Positions 15,975 to 25,658 of a DNA stretch of 39,500 bases are shown piece after piece. Position numbers and translations under genes: made by a program. This DNA is from Candidatus Kapaibacterium sp. (lineage in GTDB: Bacteria; Bacteroidota; Ignavibacteria; Kapaibacteriales; UBA2268), in assembly GCA_028376765.1 (NCBI GenBank), contig JAONBD010000014.1:1-39500 (forward strand), written 5' to 3'. Position 1 is the stretch's first letter. The number at the start of each line of letters is the position of its first letter. Below the pieces are notes generated by a model. That model ran no database searches and was not told the DNA's origin. It worked only from the letters and a program-made list of their open reading frames with translations.

Positions 15975-18746
15975 ATGAAAAAAATCATATTAATCATCTG
16001 TATTATTTCAATCTCTTTAAAATCAAAAGAGATTATTATCAAAACAAAATCCGATTTTACCTTAGATGCAATAACCAATTATTTAGAGAATAACTACAAA
16101 TCAATTCTGTCCGATTTTGACACACAATTCTTTATTAATAATCGAACTATTTTCAACCCTAAATCTCACTATAATAATTTACTCGAAAGAAGTGCTAATA
16201 TTAATAGTTTAAAAAATATCTATATAGTAAGCTACAGCTCTTCTATAAATGCCGAGATACTAATTTCTAAACTTAAACCAGATCCCTCATTTGAATTTGT
16301 GGAGCAAATGCCAAAAAGAGAATTACTTTTTGAAGCAAATGACTCTTTACTACAACAACAATATTACCTTGAAAATATAAAATTATTTGAAGGACTTGAT
16401 AACTTTTCACCTAGTGAAAATGAAGTTCTTATTGCTATAGTAGATACTGGGCTAGATTATTTACATGAAGATTTAAAAGAAAATATCTGGATTAATACTG
16501 GTGAAACTGGTATTGATGAGAACGGAGAAGAAAAAGAAAGTAATAATATTGATGATGATAATAATGGATATATTGATGATTATCGAGGTTGGGATTTTGT
16601 TTCTTCTTTTGGAGAAGATAATGATCCTTATCCTGGTAATGGTCATGGTACTCATGTAGCTGGTATAGCTGCTGCAAAAACTAACAACAAAATTGGAGTT
16701 GTTGGCATTGCACAAAATTCTAAATTAGTTGGTGTGAAAATTGGATCTGATAATCCTAATAGCAGAAGTGTTGCCAGAGGCTACGAAGGAATATTATACG
16801 CTGCAATAATTGGTGCAGATGTTATAAATTGCTCGTGGGGTGGTGGAGGATTTTCTCAATCGGAAGAGTTGGTAATTGAAACGGCTTATGAACTGGGTTC
16901 TATTATAGTTGCAGCTGCTGGAAATGATAATTCGGATATAGCCTTCTACCCTGCTGCTTATGACCATGTTGTTTCAGTTGCCTCAAGTGGAGCTTCAAAT
17001 TCAAAATCAGGTTTTTCAAATTATAATTCTACAGTAGATATTACAGCTCCTGGAAGTGGAATTTTTAATACAATTCCCAACAATGATTATGCATCATTGA
17101 ATGGTACTTCAATGGCATCACCAGTTGTTGCAGGTGCTTTCGCTCTTGCCTTGCAATCTTTCCCAAATTATTCTAAAGATCAAATAATTGAACAGATGCT
17201 TGGTACAGCCAGCTCCGATTTAAATACAAATAATTTTGTTGGAAAACTTGGCAGTGGTCTTCTTGATATTGAAGAAATGATTAATAATAAAAATGCTAAG
17301 AATATAAGCCTAGCAAACTACAATGTATCAGATCTAGATAATAATAATATTTTTGAATCGGGCGAGGAACTAAGAATTGATTTTAGTTTAAAAAACATAT
17401 TAAACAATATTAATAATTTTTCATATAATTTTTATAATAATCAAACATCCGAAATATTAGAATCTGAGATTATCAATAAAGGATTATTTGAAACAAATCA
17501 GTCATTTTTAGAATCTCAAGTTATTACTTTACCAGAAGAACTCCCATTAGATTTTAATTACAACCTATCATTAAATGTTACTGGCGATGGATACTCAAGA
17601 GAATTTATTCTTCCATTTAATGTAAATCAATCATATCGTAATATTGGAAATCAAAAAATTGATTTAACTATTAATTCACGTGGGAATTTAGGATTTAATG
17701 ATTATCCGTCTAACAATCAGGGAATTGGTTTTTCTTACTTAGATGGATCCAACTTGTTATTTGAAGGAGGTTTAATAATTTCTACCTCTTCAAATAGTAT
17801 TTCTTCGGTTGTAAGATCTTCTAACCAAGGCTCTCAATATTCAGACTTTACACCAAACTCTGTAGTTGTTACAGAAGATTTATGGGGTGCCGCAAGAGCA
17901 ACAAACTCATTTAAAGATAATAATATTATTGGTAGAGCTGGTGTTGAAATTACAAAGGAATATTTAATTTCTAAATCGGATGAACTTTCTAATGTTGTAT
18001 TTATAAAAAATATTATTAAAAATACTTCCAATTTTGATACAGACTCACTTTTTGTGGGATATTTCTTTGATTGGGACTTAGGGCAAAGTGGTAGAAATAA
18101 TGTAGCAGAATTTTGGGAAGAAGAAAACATAGGAATACAATACAGCAATGATGACCAAACTTTACCTTATGTTGCTTCTGCACTTATTTCTGATGGCGAG
18201 TTTATCTTCTACCCTCTTGATAATGATGGAAGCTCTGAGATGAATCCTGGCGTTTATGATGGCTTTACAAAAAATGAACAGTGGCAACTTATATCTGGAG
18301 AAATATCTAGATCTAAATCCAATATTACTGATGCGTCAATGGTATTTTCATCAGGGCCATACAGTTTGCAAAAAGAAGAAACAATTGAAATAATTTATGT
18401 TTTAATGGTTGCTGATAGTAAGAGTGATTTCCCAGATCTTTATTCAAAAGCGAAAATTAATTTTGAGCAACTAAGTATTAAAAATCAAAATGATAATGAC
18501 GCAGAACTTTTAATAAGTCCAAACCCGATTAAAGGTAATTCTTTAACAATAGAAACACCAAACGAAATACTAGGTCTCACCACTATAAACATCACTAGTA
18601 TTAAGGGAACAAATGTATTTTCTGAAACTTTAAATATTGATAAATCTGTAATCGAGTTAAATTTAGATTTAATTGAAAGTGGAAGTTATTTTATTGAATT
18701 AATTAACAATGGTAATAAATATAAAGGAAAGTTTATATCATTATAA
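15975..18746 (+). CDS. Secreted subtilisin-like serine protease with T9SS sorting domain
   Basis: The 923-residue protein has a signal peptide (about 1-17), an N-terminal pro-region (about 20-135) and an S8 subtilase domain with the whole triad: D157 in IVDTGLD, H224 in GHGTHVAG and S379 in GTSMASP, plus oxyanion N317 in AAGND. An aspartate/asparagine-rich loop (DDDNNGYIDDY) between D157 and H224 probably binds calcium. A long beta-rich middle region follows. The last 80 or so residues (LLISPNPIKGNSLTIE to YKGKFISL) resemble a type A T9SS C-terminal domain, which directs export through the outer membrane and is removed by PorU. It is thus likely cargo of the PorU/PorV system about 13 kb away. 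The natural substrate is unknown. Confidence 0.9.
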   Translation: MKKIILIICIISISLKSKEIIIKTKSDFTLDAITNYLENNYKSILSDFDTQFFINNRTIFNPKSHYNNLLERSANINSLKNIYIVSYSSSINAEILISKLKPDPSFEFVEQMPKRELLFEANDSLLQQQYYLENIKLFEGLDNFSPSENEVLIAIVDTGLDYLHEDLKENIWINTGETGIDENGEEKESNNIDDDNNGYIDDYRGWDFVSSFGEDNDPYPGNGHGTHVAGIAAAKTNNKIGVVGIAQNSKLVGVKIGSDNPNSRSVARGYEGILYAAIIGADVINCSWGGGGFSQSEELVIETAYELGSIIVAAAGNDNSDIAFYPAAYDHVVSVASSGASNSKSGFSNYNSTVDITAPGSGIFNTIPNNDYASLNGTSMASPVVAGAFALALQSFPNYSKDQIIEQMLGTASSDLNTNNFVGKLGSGLLDIEEMINNKNAKNISLANYNVSDLDNNNIFESGEELRIDFSLKNILNNINNFSYNFYNNQTSEILESEIINKGLFETNQSFLESQVITLPEELPLDFNYNLSLNVTGDGYSREFILPFNVNQSYRNIGNQKIDLTINSRGNLGFNDYPSNNQGIGFSYLDGSNLLFEGGLIISTSSNSISSVVRSSNQGSQYSDFTPNSVVVTEDLWGAARATNSFKDNNIIGRAGVEITKEYLISKSDELSNVVFIKNIIKNTSNFDTDSLFVGYFFDWDLGQSGRNNVAEFWEEENIGIQYSNDDQTLPYVASALISDGEFIFYPLDNDGSSEMNPGVYDGFTKNEQWQLISGEISRSKSNITDASMVFSSGPYSLQKEETIEIIYVLMVADSKSDFPDLYSKAKINFEQLSIKNQNDNDAELLISPNPIKGNSLTIETPNEILGLTTINITSIKGTNVFSETLNIDKSVIELNLDLIESGSYFIELINNGNKYKGKFISL

Positions 18747-18770
18747 ACTCTCCGATATTATTATAAATTA

Positions 18771-20801
18771 TTATTTGGAAGGAGTAAATTCAATTTTTTC
18801 GTTTGTGTTAAATTTGTACTCCAAATTCAACTCGTAAGAGAACATTGGGGTAGTCGATTTAACCTTTGAAGGTAATGTTAGTTCACCTGTTTTGGTATAC
18901 TCTAAGTACTTGGTTTCGATTTCAATTAATCCCTGTGGAGTTTGTTCACTTGTCGAAGAACTTATTAGTAAATAAGTAGAAGAATCGAACATATAAATAG
19001 TTTTTGTTCCACTTGGCGATACAGCCTCTAGTGCTACTTTGTTTTCTTTTTCGCCTAAAACTTTAAGTGCATAATCTGATTTTTCTAATTGGCTTACTCC
19101 AAATATTTTGCTTTCGAGCTTAAATGCATCGTTAATGTCCATTTTTTGCTCCATTCCACCAGCATTAATCCAAACATCATTTTCATTTATCCATTTTTGC
19201 TGTGCCATTCCAGCTACATCTAACTTTTGATAAAGCTTATTACCTGATTTTCTATATTCATACAGTTCGGTTGGCATCTCTCTTCCTTGAAGATTAGCAG
19301 TACCCTTTCCTGTGGTAAGTAACGATTCAATTTTTTTTAGATTAGACATACCACCAATTGCAGAATTATATTTTTCTAAAAGATCGTCTGAATCAAGACT
19401 TGAATTAGAATAACCAGCATCTGCCATAATATTTTTATCGTATTCGTAAACTTTGCCGAATTTTTCTAATTTAGATTTAATTGATGCAGGTCCTACCACT
19501 ACTATTTTTACTTGATCTTCTTTAAGAAATTTCTTAGCAGATAATGAAACTTGCGAAGATTGAATATTTTTTAATCTATCTAAAAACGATTCAACTTGTC
19601 TTGCTTTTTTACCTTTAAATTCTGAGTTTTGTAACATAGCAGCCACAAATGATGAGTTCTCAAAATTCATCATGTAAGAACCAGATTTATATTTTTTAAT
19701 TGATTCTAATTCATCATTTGAAATTTCAGATTTATATAAGTTGAATATTTGTTCATTTATAACTTCAATTGAAGAATCGGTTACTGCTTCCTTAACATCA
19801 GCAGCAGCATAAAAATAGTTTGAAAATCTTTTGTTAGTAAGACCACCTGAAGGCGAGTATGTAAATGAATATTTTTCTCGAAGGGTACGGAAAAGCCTTC
19901 CAGTGAAACTAGCTCCTATAATTGAACCATTGAAGCTTAAAGTTTCATAGTCGTAATCGTTGAAACTAGGTGCAGGGAATAATACTCTTACTGTTGATTG
20001 AACCGAGCCTTCCCTTTCAATAAAATAAATTCCTTTAGGAAGTGGTTTTGGATTTGGAACATCAATTATTGGTTTTGTTTCTTTATCATCTGTAATCTTA
20101 GAAATGATGTTCTTAATTTTCTGAATAGATTCATCAGAATAGTCACCATAAATTGCAAGACTCATATTCCTAGCATGCAAATATTTCTTGTAGTAATTTT
20201 TTAAATCATCTACTTCTATTTTCTCTATATCAGATTCCCTTGCAAATTTAGAATAAGGATGGTTCTCACCATAAATAACTATCTTTGAAAGATTACTAGC
20301 AAGAGAGCTAGGGTTTGCTTTATCGGCAATTATTGAAGATATCGCCAGTTTTTTAATTTTTTCCAATTCTCTTTTATCAAAAGTTGGATTATTAATTATC
20401 AATTCAAATATTTCGAGAGCTTTATCAAGATGTTTATTTAATACCTCAAGATTAGCAACTATAAAATCGTCAGCAGCATTTATACTAAGACTTGCACCAA
20501 TTCCATCTAAGCTCTCAGCAATTTGCAGGGCAGACAATTCACCGGCACCTTTTGTAAGCATTGCTGCTGTTAAATCAGCTACACCTGTTTTAGACTCAAC
20601 GGAAGTCCCTCCACCAATTATCAATCTAATGTTTGTAATAGGTTGTTTATCATCTTTAATTAACAATAATTGAATATTGTTATTAGTAGACTTTATTTCA
20701 TATTCAGGAAACTTAAAATTATAACCTGATATTGGTTTAGGTTTTTGAGCAATTAGTTGATTCAGCATAATAAAGATTAATAATATAAATAGTTTTTTCA
20801 T
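18771..20801 (-). CDS. Non-catalytic M16 peptidase subunit with LolA-like C-terminal domain
   Basis: The 676-residue protein has a signal peptide ending LIAQ (residue 19) and two M16 (insulinase/pitrilysin) halves up to about residue 470. At the zinc site the HxxEH motif is replaced: the aligned segment GVADLTAAMLTKG gives D76, A79 and A80, so it cannot bind zinc. The substrate-binding arginine/tyrosine region (LREKYSFTYSPSGG) is kept, as in the inactive partner of two-subunit M16 proteases. Residues from about 490 on (GKGTANLQGREMPTELYEYR onward) resemble a LolA/LppX-like half-barrel fold, an addition beyond the usual length of about 450. It follows the catalytic subunit by 20 bases in the same operon. 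The complex is probably periplasmic; its substrate is unknown. Confidence 0.82.
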   Translation of the reverse strand: MKKLFILLIFIMLNQLIAQKPKPISGYNFKFPEYEIKSTNNNIQLLLIKDDKQPITNIRLIIGGGTSVESKTGVADLTAAMLTKGAGELSALQIAESLDGIGASLSINAADDFIVANLEVLNKHLDKALEIFELIINNPTFDKRELEKIKKLAISSIIADKANPSSLASNLSKIVIYGENHPYSKFARESDIEKIEVDDLKNYYKKYLHARNMSLAIYGDYSDESIQKIKNIISKITDDKETKPIIDVPNPKPLPKGIYFIEREGSVQSTVRVLFPAPSFNDYDYETLSFNGSIIGASFTGRLFRTLREKYSFTYSPSGGLTNKRFSNYFYAAADVKEAVTDSSIEVINEQIFNLYKSEISNDELESIKKYKSGSYMMNFENSSFVAAMLQNSEFKGKKARQVESFLDRLKNIQSSQVSLSAKKFLKEDQVKIVVVGPASIKSKLEKFGKVYEYDKNIMADAGYSNSSLDSDDLLEKYNSAIGGMSNLKKIESLLTTGKGTANLQGREMPTELYEYRKSGNKLYQKLDVAGMAQQKWINENDVWINAGGMEQKMDINDAFKLESKIFGVSQLEKSDYALKVLGEKENKVALEAVSPSGTKTIYMFDSSTYLLISSSTSEQTPQGLIEIETKYLEYTKTGELTLPSKVKSTTPMFSYELNLEYKFNTNEKIEFTPSK

Positions 20802-20821
20802 TTGGATAATGCCTCATTAGG

Positions 20822-22126
20822 TCATTTTTTTGGTAAATAATTTAATACGACTTTGTTTTTGTTAATCAAATATTTTTTTGCCACGTTAACAATATCATCT
20901 GTAGTGATTGAATTGTACTTTTTAATTTCACTATTTATTAGTTCAGGGTCATCATAGTATGCCTTGTATCTGGCAAGAGACATAGCTTTTTCCAAAACAT
21001 CCTTGTTGGAAGTAAGTAAATCTATCTCTGTAATATTCTTAGTTTTTTCTAATTCTTTGTTAGATATTCCTTTCTCAGCAATTTTTTCTATTTCTTCTTC
21101 AATCTCTTCTTTCAAAATTTCTAACTCAGTATCTCCGCTTGCAACTGCATAGAAGATAATACCTCCATCAGCTTCTAATGATAAAGGCATCATTGAAGCC
21201 TGAACAGCAATTTGTTCTTTATCAACAAGTTTTCGATATAATCTGGAAGATTCGCCTGCAGCCAAAATATTAGCAAGTAGGTTCATAGAATAGTAATCGT
21301 CAGAGCCTAATTTAGGACCACGATACCCCATGAAAACAGCTTTAAGAGGAGCTTTATCATCTATAATTGATTCGGTATAATCTTTATTAAATGGTACTAC
21401 TTCTATATTATTTCTAACAGGTAAATCGGAATTTGTAATACCACCAAAATATTTAGCTACATATTCTTTTGTTGTTTGGTATTCAAAATTTCCAGAAATA
21501 ACTAATATGGCATTCTTTGGTTTATAGAAATTATCATAAAAATCTTTAAAGTTTTTAATTGTTGCATTTCTGATATGATCAGCATCACCAATAGTTGCCC
21601 ACGAATATGCACCACCAATGAATAGATTCGACAACATTTTTTCTAGCATTGTACCATAGGGTTGGTTATCTACCCTAGCATTTTTTTCTTCGAGAACTAC
21701 ACCTCGTTGTGTTTCCACACCAGTCTTTTCGACCTGAAGACCTCTCATCCTTTGGGATTCAATCCAAAGTGGTAATTGAATTTCGTTTGAAGGAACTTTA
21801 AATTTGTATACGGTTTCATCAAAAGAAGTGTGAGCATTTAACCATCCACCAGCCTCATTGATATATTTAGCAATTTCAGACCTAGGTATGCTGTCTGTTG
21901 CTTCGAACATTAAATGTTCAAAAAAGTGGGCATATCCAGTTTTATCTTTATCTTCATCCTTAGATCCAACTTTGTAATGAACAACAGTAGATACTACAGG
22001 AGCAGTTTTATCGATATGGTAAATTACTTGCAGACCGTTGTCTAAAGTTTCTTCAACAAAGACAATGTCTTTTGCAGTTAAATTTAATGACATAGTAAAA
22101 AGTGTGATTATTAATGATAGTTTCAT
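20822..22126 (-). CDS. Catalytic M16 zinc metallopeptidase
   Basis: This M16 protease (434 residues from the chosen start) has the inverted zinc motif H67-FF-E70-H71 (HFFEHLMFE) and the third ligand E147 in LEEKNAR at the expected distance of about 76 residues. It cleaves peptides or small proteins within a closed chamber. The open frame begins at 22213, but the ATG at 22126 (MKLSLIITLFTMSLNLTAKD) opens a clean signal peptide, whereas the longer form would bury it. It is therefore exported to the periplasm. It lies directly upstream of the inactive M16 subunit, and the two should form a heterodimer. The promoter is uncertain: TAGATTTG (complement of 22211-22218) fits the -7 element but has no -33 partner. 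Confidence 0.9.
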   Translation of the reverse strand: MKLSLIITLFTMSLNLTAKDIVFVEETLDNGLQVIYHIDKTAPVVSTVVHYKVGSKDEDKDKTGYAHFFEHLMFEATDSIPRSEIAKYINEAGGWLNAHTSFDETVYKFKVPSNEIQLPLWIESQRMRGLQVEKTGVETQRGVVLEEKNARVDNQPYGTMLEKMLSNLFIGGAYSWATIGDADHIRNATIKNFKDFYDNFYKPKNAILVISGNFEYQTTKEYVAKYFGGITNSDLPVRNNIEVVPFNKDYTESIIDDKAPLKAVFMGYRGPKLGSDDYYSMNLLANILAAGESSRLYRKLVDKEQIAVQASMMPLSLEADGGIIFYAVASGDTELEILKEEIEEEIEKIAEKGISNKELEKTKNITEIDLLTSNKDVLEKAMSLARYKAYYDDPELINSEIKKYNSITTDDIVNVAKKYLINKNKVVLNYLPKK

Positions 22127-22229
22127 TGTTCCGATTTTATTGACATTGAACAAAGTGTATATTACGAATAAATTGCATCTTTTGTTTAAAAGAGTTATTT
22201 TAAATTTTTTCAAATCTAAAAATCAAATT

Positions 22230-23570
22230 ATGAAGAACCTAATTTTCATTCTAATAATTCTATTAAGTAAAGTTGATGCTCAAATTCTAGATCAATCCAC
22301 AAACCAATCTATTTGCTTAGATTCCGAATTATTCCTTTATATAAAGGCAACTGGTGAAAGCAATATTTATAAATGGTTCAAAGATGGTATTGAAATATCA
22401 GAATCGTCGAACCCTGCTTTTTCTATCAATAATGCAAAATTTATGGATAAAGGAGTTTATCAATGCAGGGTTGAAAGCCAACAAAATAATTTAATTTCTA
22501 AATTTTGGTCTGAGCCAATAGTTGTTGACATAAATCAAAGTACTCAAATTATTGACATAAAACGAAGTTTCAGAGTTGATGGTGATGAACAAATATGGAA
22601 TTTCTGGGCAGATGTACACGATGATGATCTATCAGATAATACATTTAGATGGGAGTTCGATCAATCAATTGGTGATATTAATCAGGTAGAGGGTTTTTCT
22701 GGAATCAACTCAAACTTATTAACTGTAAGATTTAAATACAAAGAAAATAATTTTGACTATGTAAGAAAATTAAGATTTATAGCCGACGCTGACTGTGGAG
22801 CAGATACTGCTTACACAGAAGTTGAACAAATAAATTTTCAAATTACAAATCTAAATAGTGATACAACGATTTGTGAAAATGAAGTTGCTTATCAAGACTA
22901 TAAAATTGATTACACCTTACCACTATCAATTGAGTCAATTAAAGCAGAAGTTATTTTAAATAATGAAGATAAAGAAATTGAAAAAAAAGAAATATTACTT
23001 CAACAAAATACTAATTCAAAAAATATTAGTTTTGATTACATTATTGATGAAAGTTCTATTGGTAATACATTTGCAAAACTTCAAATAAACCAACTTGATA
23101 TTTCTTCGATTTCAGATGCAAACAGAATTTCATATTACCCAGAAATAATAATTAATGACAGATCAACAAACCCATTTATAATCGATGCGGGTCAACCTTT
23201 AAAACTTAGAATATGGGCTGAAGGAAGCATTTCAAATTATGTTTGGATAAAAGGTGAAGCAGATACACTCAAAAATAATGATGACCCTTATTATGAAGTT
23301 CTATCAACTAGTCCAAATGACGCAGGAGACTATAAATGTATTCTAAAAAGTCAGTGTGGTGATAAAATAGTTTATTTTGATGTAATTATTAATAAGAATG
23401 AAATTGAAAATGTCCTATCTATTTCAATTGATGAGTTGCAGAATAATAGCAGATTGAAAGATGCAATATTTTATTCTCCAACAGGACAAGTTATAGAGCC
23501 CAAAAATGTAAATAAAGGATTATATTTTATAGATTTGGAAGGTCGTTATTTAACAATCTTTCTTAATTAA
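22230..23570 (+). CDS. Secreted Ig-like domain protein with short T9SS-like C-terminus
   Basis: The open frame extends back to 22038, but the ATG at 22230 gives a standard signal peptide (MKNLIFILIILLSKVDAQ), and the extension would overlap the divergent M16 gene, so a 446-residue product is chosen. An Ig-like domain near the N-terminus has paired cysteines (C in QSICLDSE and in GVYQCRVES) and the core tryptophan in YKWFKDG. Another is near residues 320-395 (YVWIKGE, GDYKCIL). The tail (IFYSPTGQVIEP, KGLYFIDLEGRYLTIFLN) looks like the last strands of a T9SS type A domain, but shorter than usual. It is probably a surface or extracellular adhesin-type protein. The stop codon directly abuts that of the convergent E1 gene. 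Confidence 0.7.
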   Translation: MKNLIFILIILLSKVDAQILDQSTNQSICLDSELFLYIKATGESNIYKWFKDGIEISESSNPAFSINNAKFMDKGVYQCRVESQQNNLISKFWSEPIVVDINQSTQIIDIKRSFRVDGDEQIWNFWADVHDDDLSDNTFRWEFDQSIGDINQVEGFSGINSNLLTVRFKYKENNFDYVRKLRFIADADCGADTAYTEVEQINFQITNLNSDTTICENEVAYQDYKIDYTLPLSIESIKAEVILNNEDKEIEKKEILLQQNTNSKNISFDYIIDESSIGNTFAKLQINQLDISSISDANRISYYPEIIINDRSTNPFIIDAGQPLKLRIWAEGSISNYVWIKGEADTLKNNDDPYYEVLSTSPNDAGDYKCILKSQCGDKIVYFDVIINKNEIENVLSISIDELQNNSRLKDAIFYSPTGQVIEPKNVNKGLYFIDLEGRYLTIFLN

Positions 23571-25589
23571 TTACCAATCCAATAGTTTTTTTAAATCTAA
23601 TTTAAATCTATCCTTTGGTAGGAACTGTTTTTCTAGATTCCTAGCAAAAGGTACTGGAGTATCTAAACTACCTGTACGAATTACTGGTGCATCTAGATAG
23701 GTAAATAAGTCTTGAGAAATCCAAGCAGCTATCTCTGCACCTATTCCAAGGGTAATGGTGTCTTCGTGTAGTATAATAACTTTGCCAGTTTTTTTAATTG
23801 ATTTTTCAATTGAATCTTTATCTAATGGAACTAATGTTCTAAGATCTATTAAATCTACATTGTAATTATTTTCATCTATAATTTCCTTTGCCCAATGAAC
23901 ACCATAACCATAAGTTATGACTGTTGCATCATTTCCTTCGTTTACAAGCATTGCTTTGCCAGGTTCAAGGTTATAATATCCCTCTGGAACAGTGCTACTT
24001 ATCTTCCTGTATAAAGCTTTATGTTCAAAAAATAAAACAGGGTTAGGATCCTCAATTGCTGATAACAGTAAGCCTTTAGCATCTTTCGGATTTGAAGGGT
24101 AGAAAATTTTCAAACCGGGAACTTTTAAAAACCAACCTTCGTTAGATTGGCTATGGAAAGGTCCAGCACCAACATCGGCACCTGTTGGCATTCTTAAAAC
24201 AACATCAGCATTTTGTCCCCATCTGTAATGGATTTTTGCTAAATTATTCACTACTTGGGTAAATCCACTTGAAACAAAATCGGCAAATTGCATCTCGCTT
24301 ACCGCTTTCATTCCTTTAATTGAAAGACCTAAGGCGGTACCTATTATTGCGGATTCACACAAAGGAGTATTACGAACTCTATCCCTACCATATTTTTCTA
24401 ATAACCCTTCTGTAACCTTAAATACACCACCGTAATCAGCTATATCTTGCCCCATCAGAATCAATTGGGGGAATTTTTTCATGGCTTCATCTAGACCATC
24501 ACTAATTGCATCTACTAATCTTAATTCTTTTGTTATTTTTGATTCTTCTTGTTTTTGGAATAAATAAGGTGCAAAAACATCAGATAGTTCATTGTTTAAA
24601 CTTGGCTCAATCTCTTCTTCTGAATAAACAATATCAATTTCTGAATCAATATATTGAGAATATTCATTCCTTATTTCTGATATTATAGTATCATCAATAA
24701 TATTAATTTCTTTTAGGAATAATTCATAATTCTGTACTGGATCTCTTCTCTCCCAATATTGCATTAACTTTTTAGGTATGTACTTAGTACCAGAACTCTC
24801 TTCGTGCCCCCTCATTCTGAAAGTCATTGCTTCAAGTATAACTGGCTTAGGATTTTTTCTTATGTCTCTAGTTATTTCATCAATTTTTGAATATACTTCT
24901 AATATGTTATTACCATCAACTGAGTAAGCATCAATCCCATAGGCAGGGCCTTTTACTGTAAAACTATTAAATTTAAACTGCTCACTACTTGGAGTTGAAA
25001 GTCCATAACCATTGTTTTCAATAACAAAAATAACGGGTAAATCCCACACTGCTGCAACATTAATAGCTTCATGGAAATCTCCTTCGCTTGTACCACCATC
25101 TCCAGTAAATACCATTGTTACATTTTTTTGCTTTTTTAATTTTGAAGCTAGTGCAATTCCATCTGCAACACCTAATTGAGGTCCTAGATGCGAAATCATA
25201 CCTACTAAATTATAGTCCTTTGTGCCAAAATGAAAAGACCTATCTCTCCCCTTGGTAAATCCATTCTCTTTACCTTGCCACTGTGAAAATAATTTTCTTA
25301 ATGGAATACCACGATTTGTAAATACTCCAAGATTCCTGTGCATTGGTAATATATGTTCATCTTTATTCATCAAAATAGAAGTCCCAACTGATATTGCTTC
25401 TTGTCCAATTCCAGAAAACCATTTTGAAATTCTATTTTGTCTCAACAATAAAATCATTTTTTCTTCTATCATTCTTGGTAGAAGCATTTTTTTATAAAGA
25501 TCTAACAATGTTTCATCTTTATAATCTTTCCTATCATAATCAATGACTTTCTTGTCTAATTTTTTTAATATCTTAGAATTATTTTTCAA
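23571..25589 (-). CDS. 2-oxoacid dehydrogenase E1, fused alpha and beta subunits
   Basis: This 672-residue thiamine-diphosphate enzyme combines an E1-alpha half (about 25-320) and an E1-beta half (about 345-672). The alpha half has the thiamine-binding signature starting GDGGTSEGDFHEA (from residue 163) and ending in ENN. The beta half has LVDAISDGLDEAM, LMGQDIADYGGVFKVTEGL and the PTGADVGAGPFHSQSNE region. It decarboxylates pyruvate or a branched-chain 2-oxoacid and passes the acyl group to a lipoylated E2; substrate is unresolved. Single-chain E1 proteins are common in Bacteroidota. The frame starts with TTG (25589); internal ATGs would cut into the alpha domain. A -7-like TAATTTTG is at 25622-25629. 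E2 and E3 genes are absent, but lipB, needed for lipoylation, is in the window. Confidence 0.88.
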   Translation of the reverse strand: MKNNSKILKKLDKKVIDYDRKDYKDETLLDLYKKMLLPRMIEEKMILLLRQNRISKWFSGIGQEAISVGTSILMNKDEHILPMHRNLGVFTNRGIPLRKLFSQWQGKENGFTKGRDRSFHFGTKDYNLVGMISHLGPQLGVADGIALASKLKKQKNVTMVFTGDGGTSEGDFHEAINVAAVWDLPVIFVIENNGYGLSTPSSEQFKFNSFTVKGPAYGIDAYSVDGNNILEVYSKIDEITRDIRKNPKPVILEAMTFRMRGHEESSGTKYIPKKLMQYWERRDPVQNYELFLKEINIIDDTIISEIRNEYSQYIDSEIDIVYSEEEIEPSLNNELSDVFAPYLFQKQEESKITKELRLVDAISDGLDEAMKKFPQLILMGQDIADYGGVFKVTEGLLEKYGRDRVRNTPLCESAIIGTALGLSIKGMKAVSEMQFADFVSSGFTQVVNNLAKIHYRWGQNADVVLRMPTGADVGAGPFHSQSNEGWFLKVPGLKIFYPSNPKDAKGLLLSAIEDPNPVLFFEHKALYRKISSTVPEGYYNLEPGKAMLVNEGNDATVITYGYGVHWAKEIIDENNYNVDLIDLRTLVPLDKDSIEKSIKKTGKVIILHEDTITLGIGAEIAAWISQDLFTYLDAPVIRTGSLDTPVPFARNLEKQFLPKDRFKLDLKKLLDW

Positions 25590-25621
25590 ACTTTAAACTC
25601 ATTATATACTTTCAATAATAT

Positions 25622-25629
25622 CAAAATTA
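25622..25629 (-). promoter_or_regulatory. Possible -7 element upstream of the E1 gene
   Basis: The minus strand reads TAATTTTG here, an exact TAnnTTTG match about 33 bases before the TTG start. A suitable TTG at the -33 distance is lacking (the nearest has a 25-base spacing), so the support is partial. Confidence 0.35.
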
Positions 25630-25658
25630 TAATATTATTTATAAACTTGTAAATCAAA

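Noticed and set aside
16473-16715. Open frames antisense to the Asp/Asn-rich loop of the subtilase
   Set aside because: Low-complexity isoleucine/histidine/tyrosine translations produced by the antisense of GAT/AAT repeats.
22211-22218. TAGATTTG as the promoter of the M16 operon
   Set aside because: The -7 match is exact but no -33 element lies at 17-21 bases, so it is only mentioned in the gene entry, not listed as a feature.
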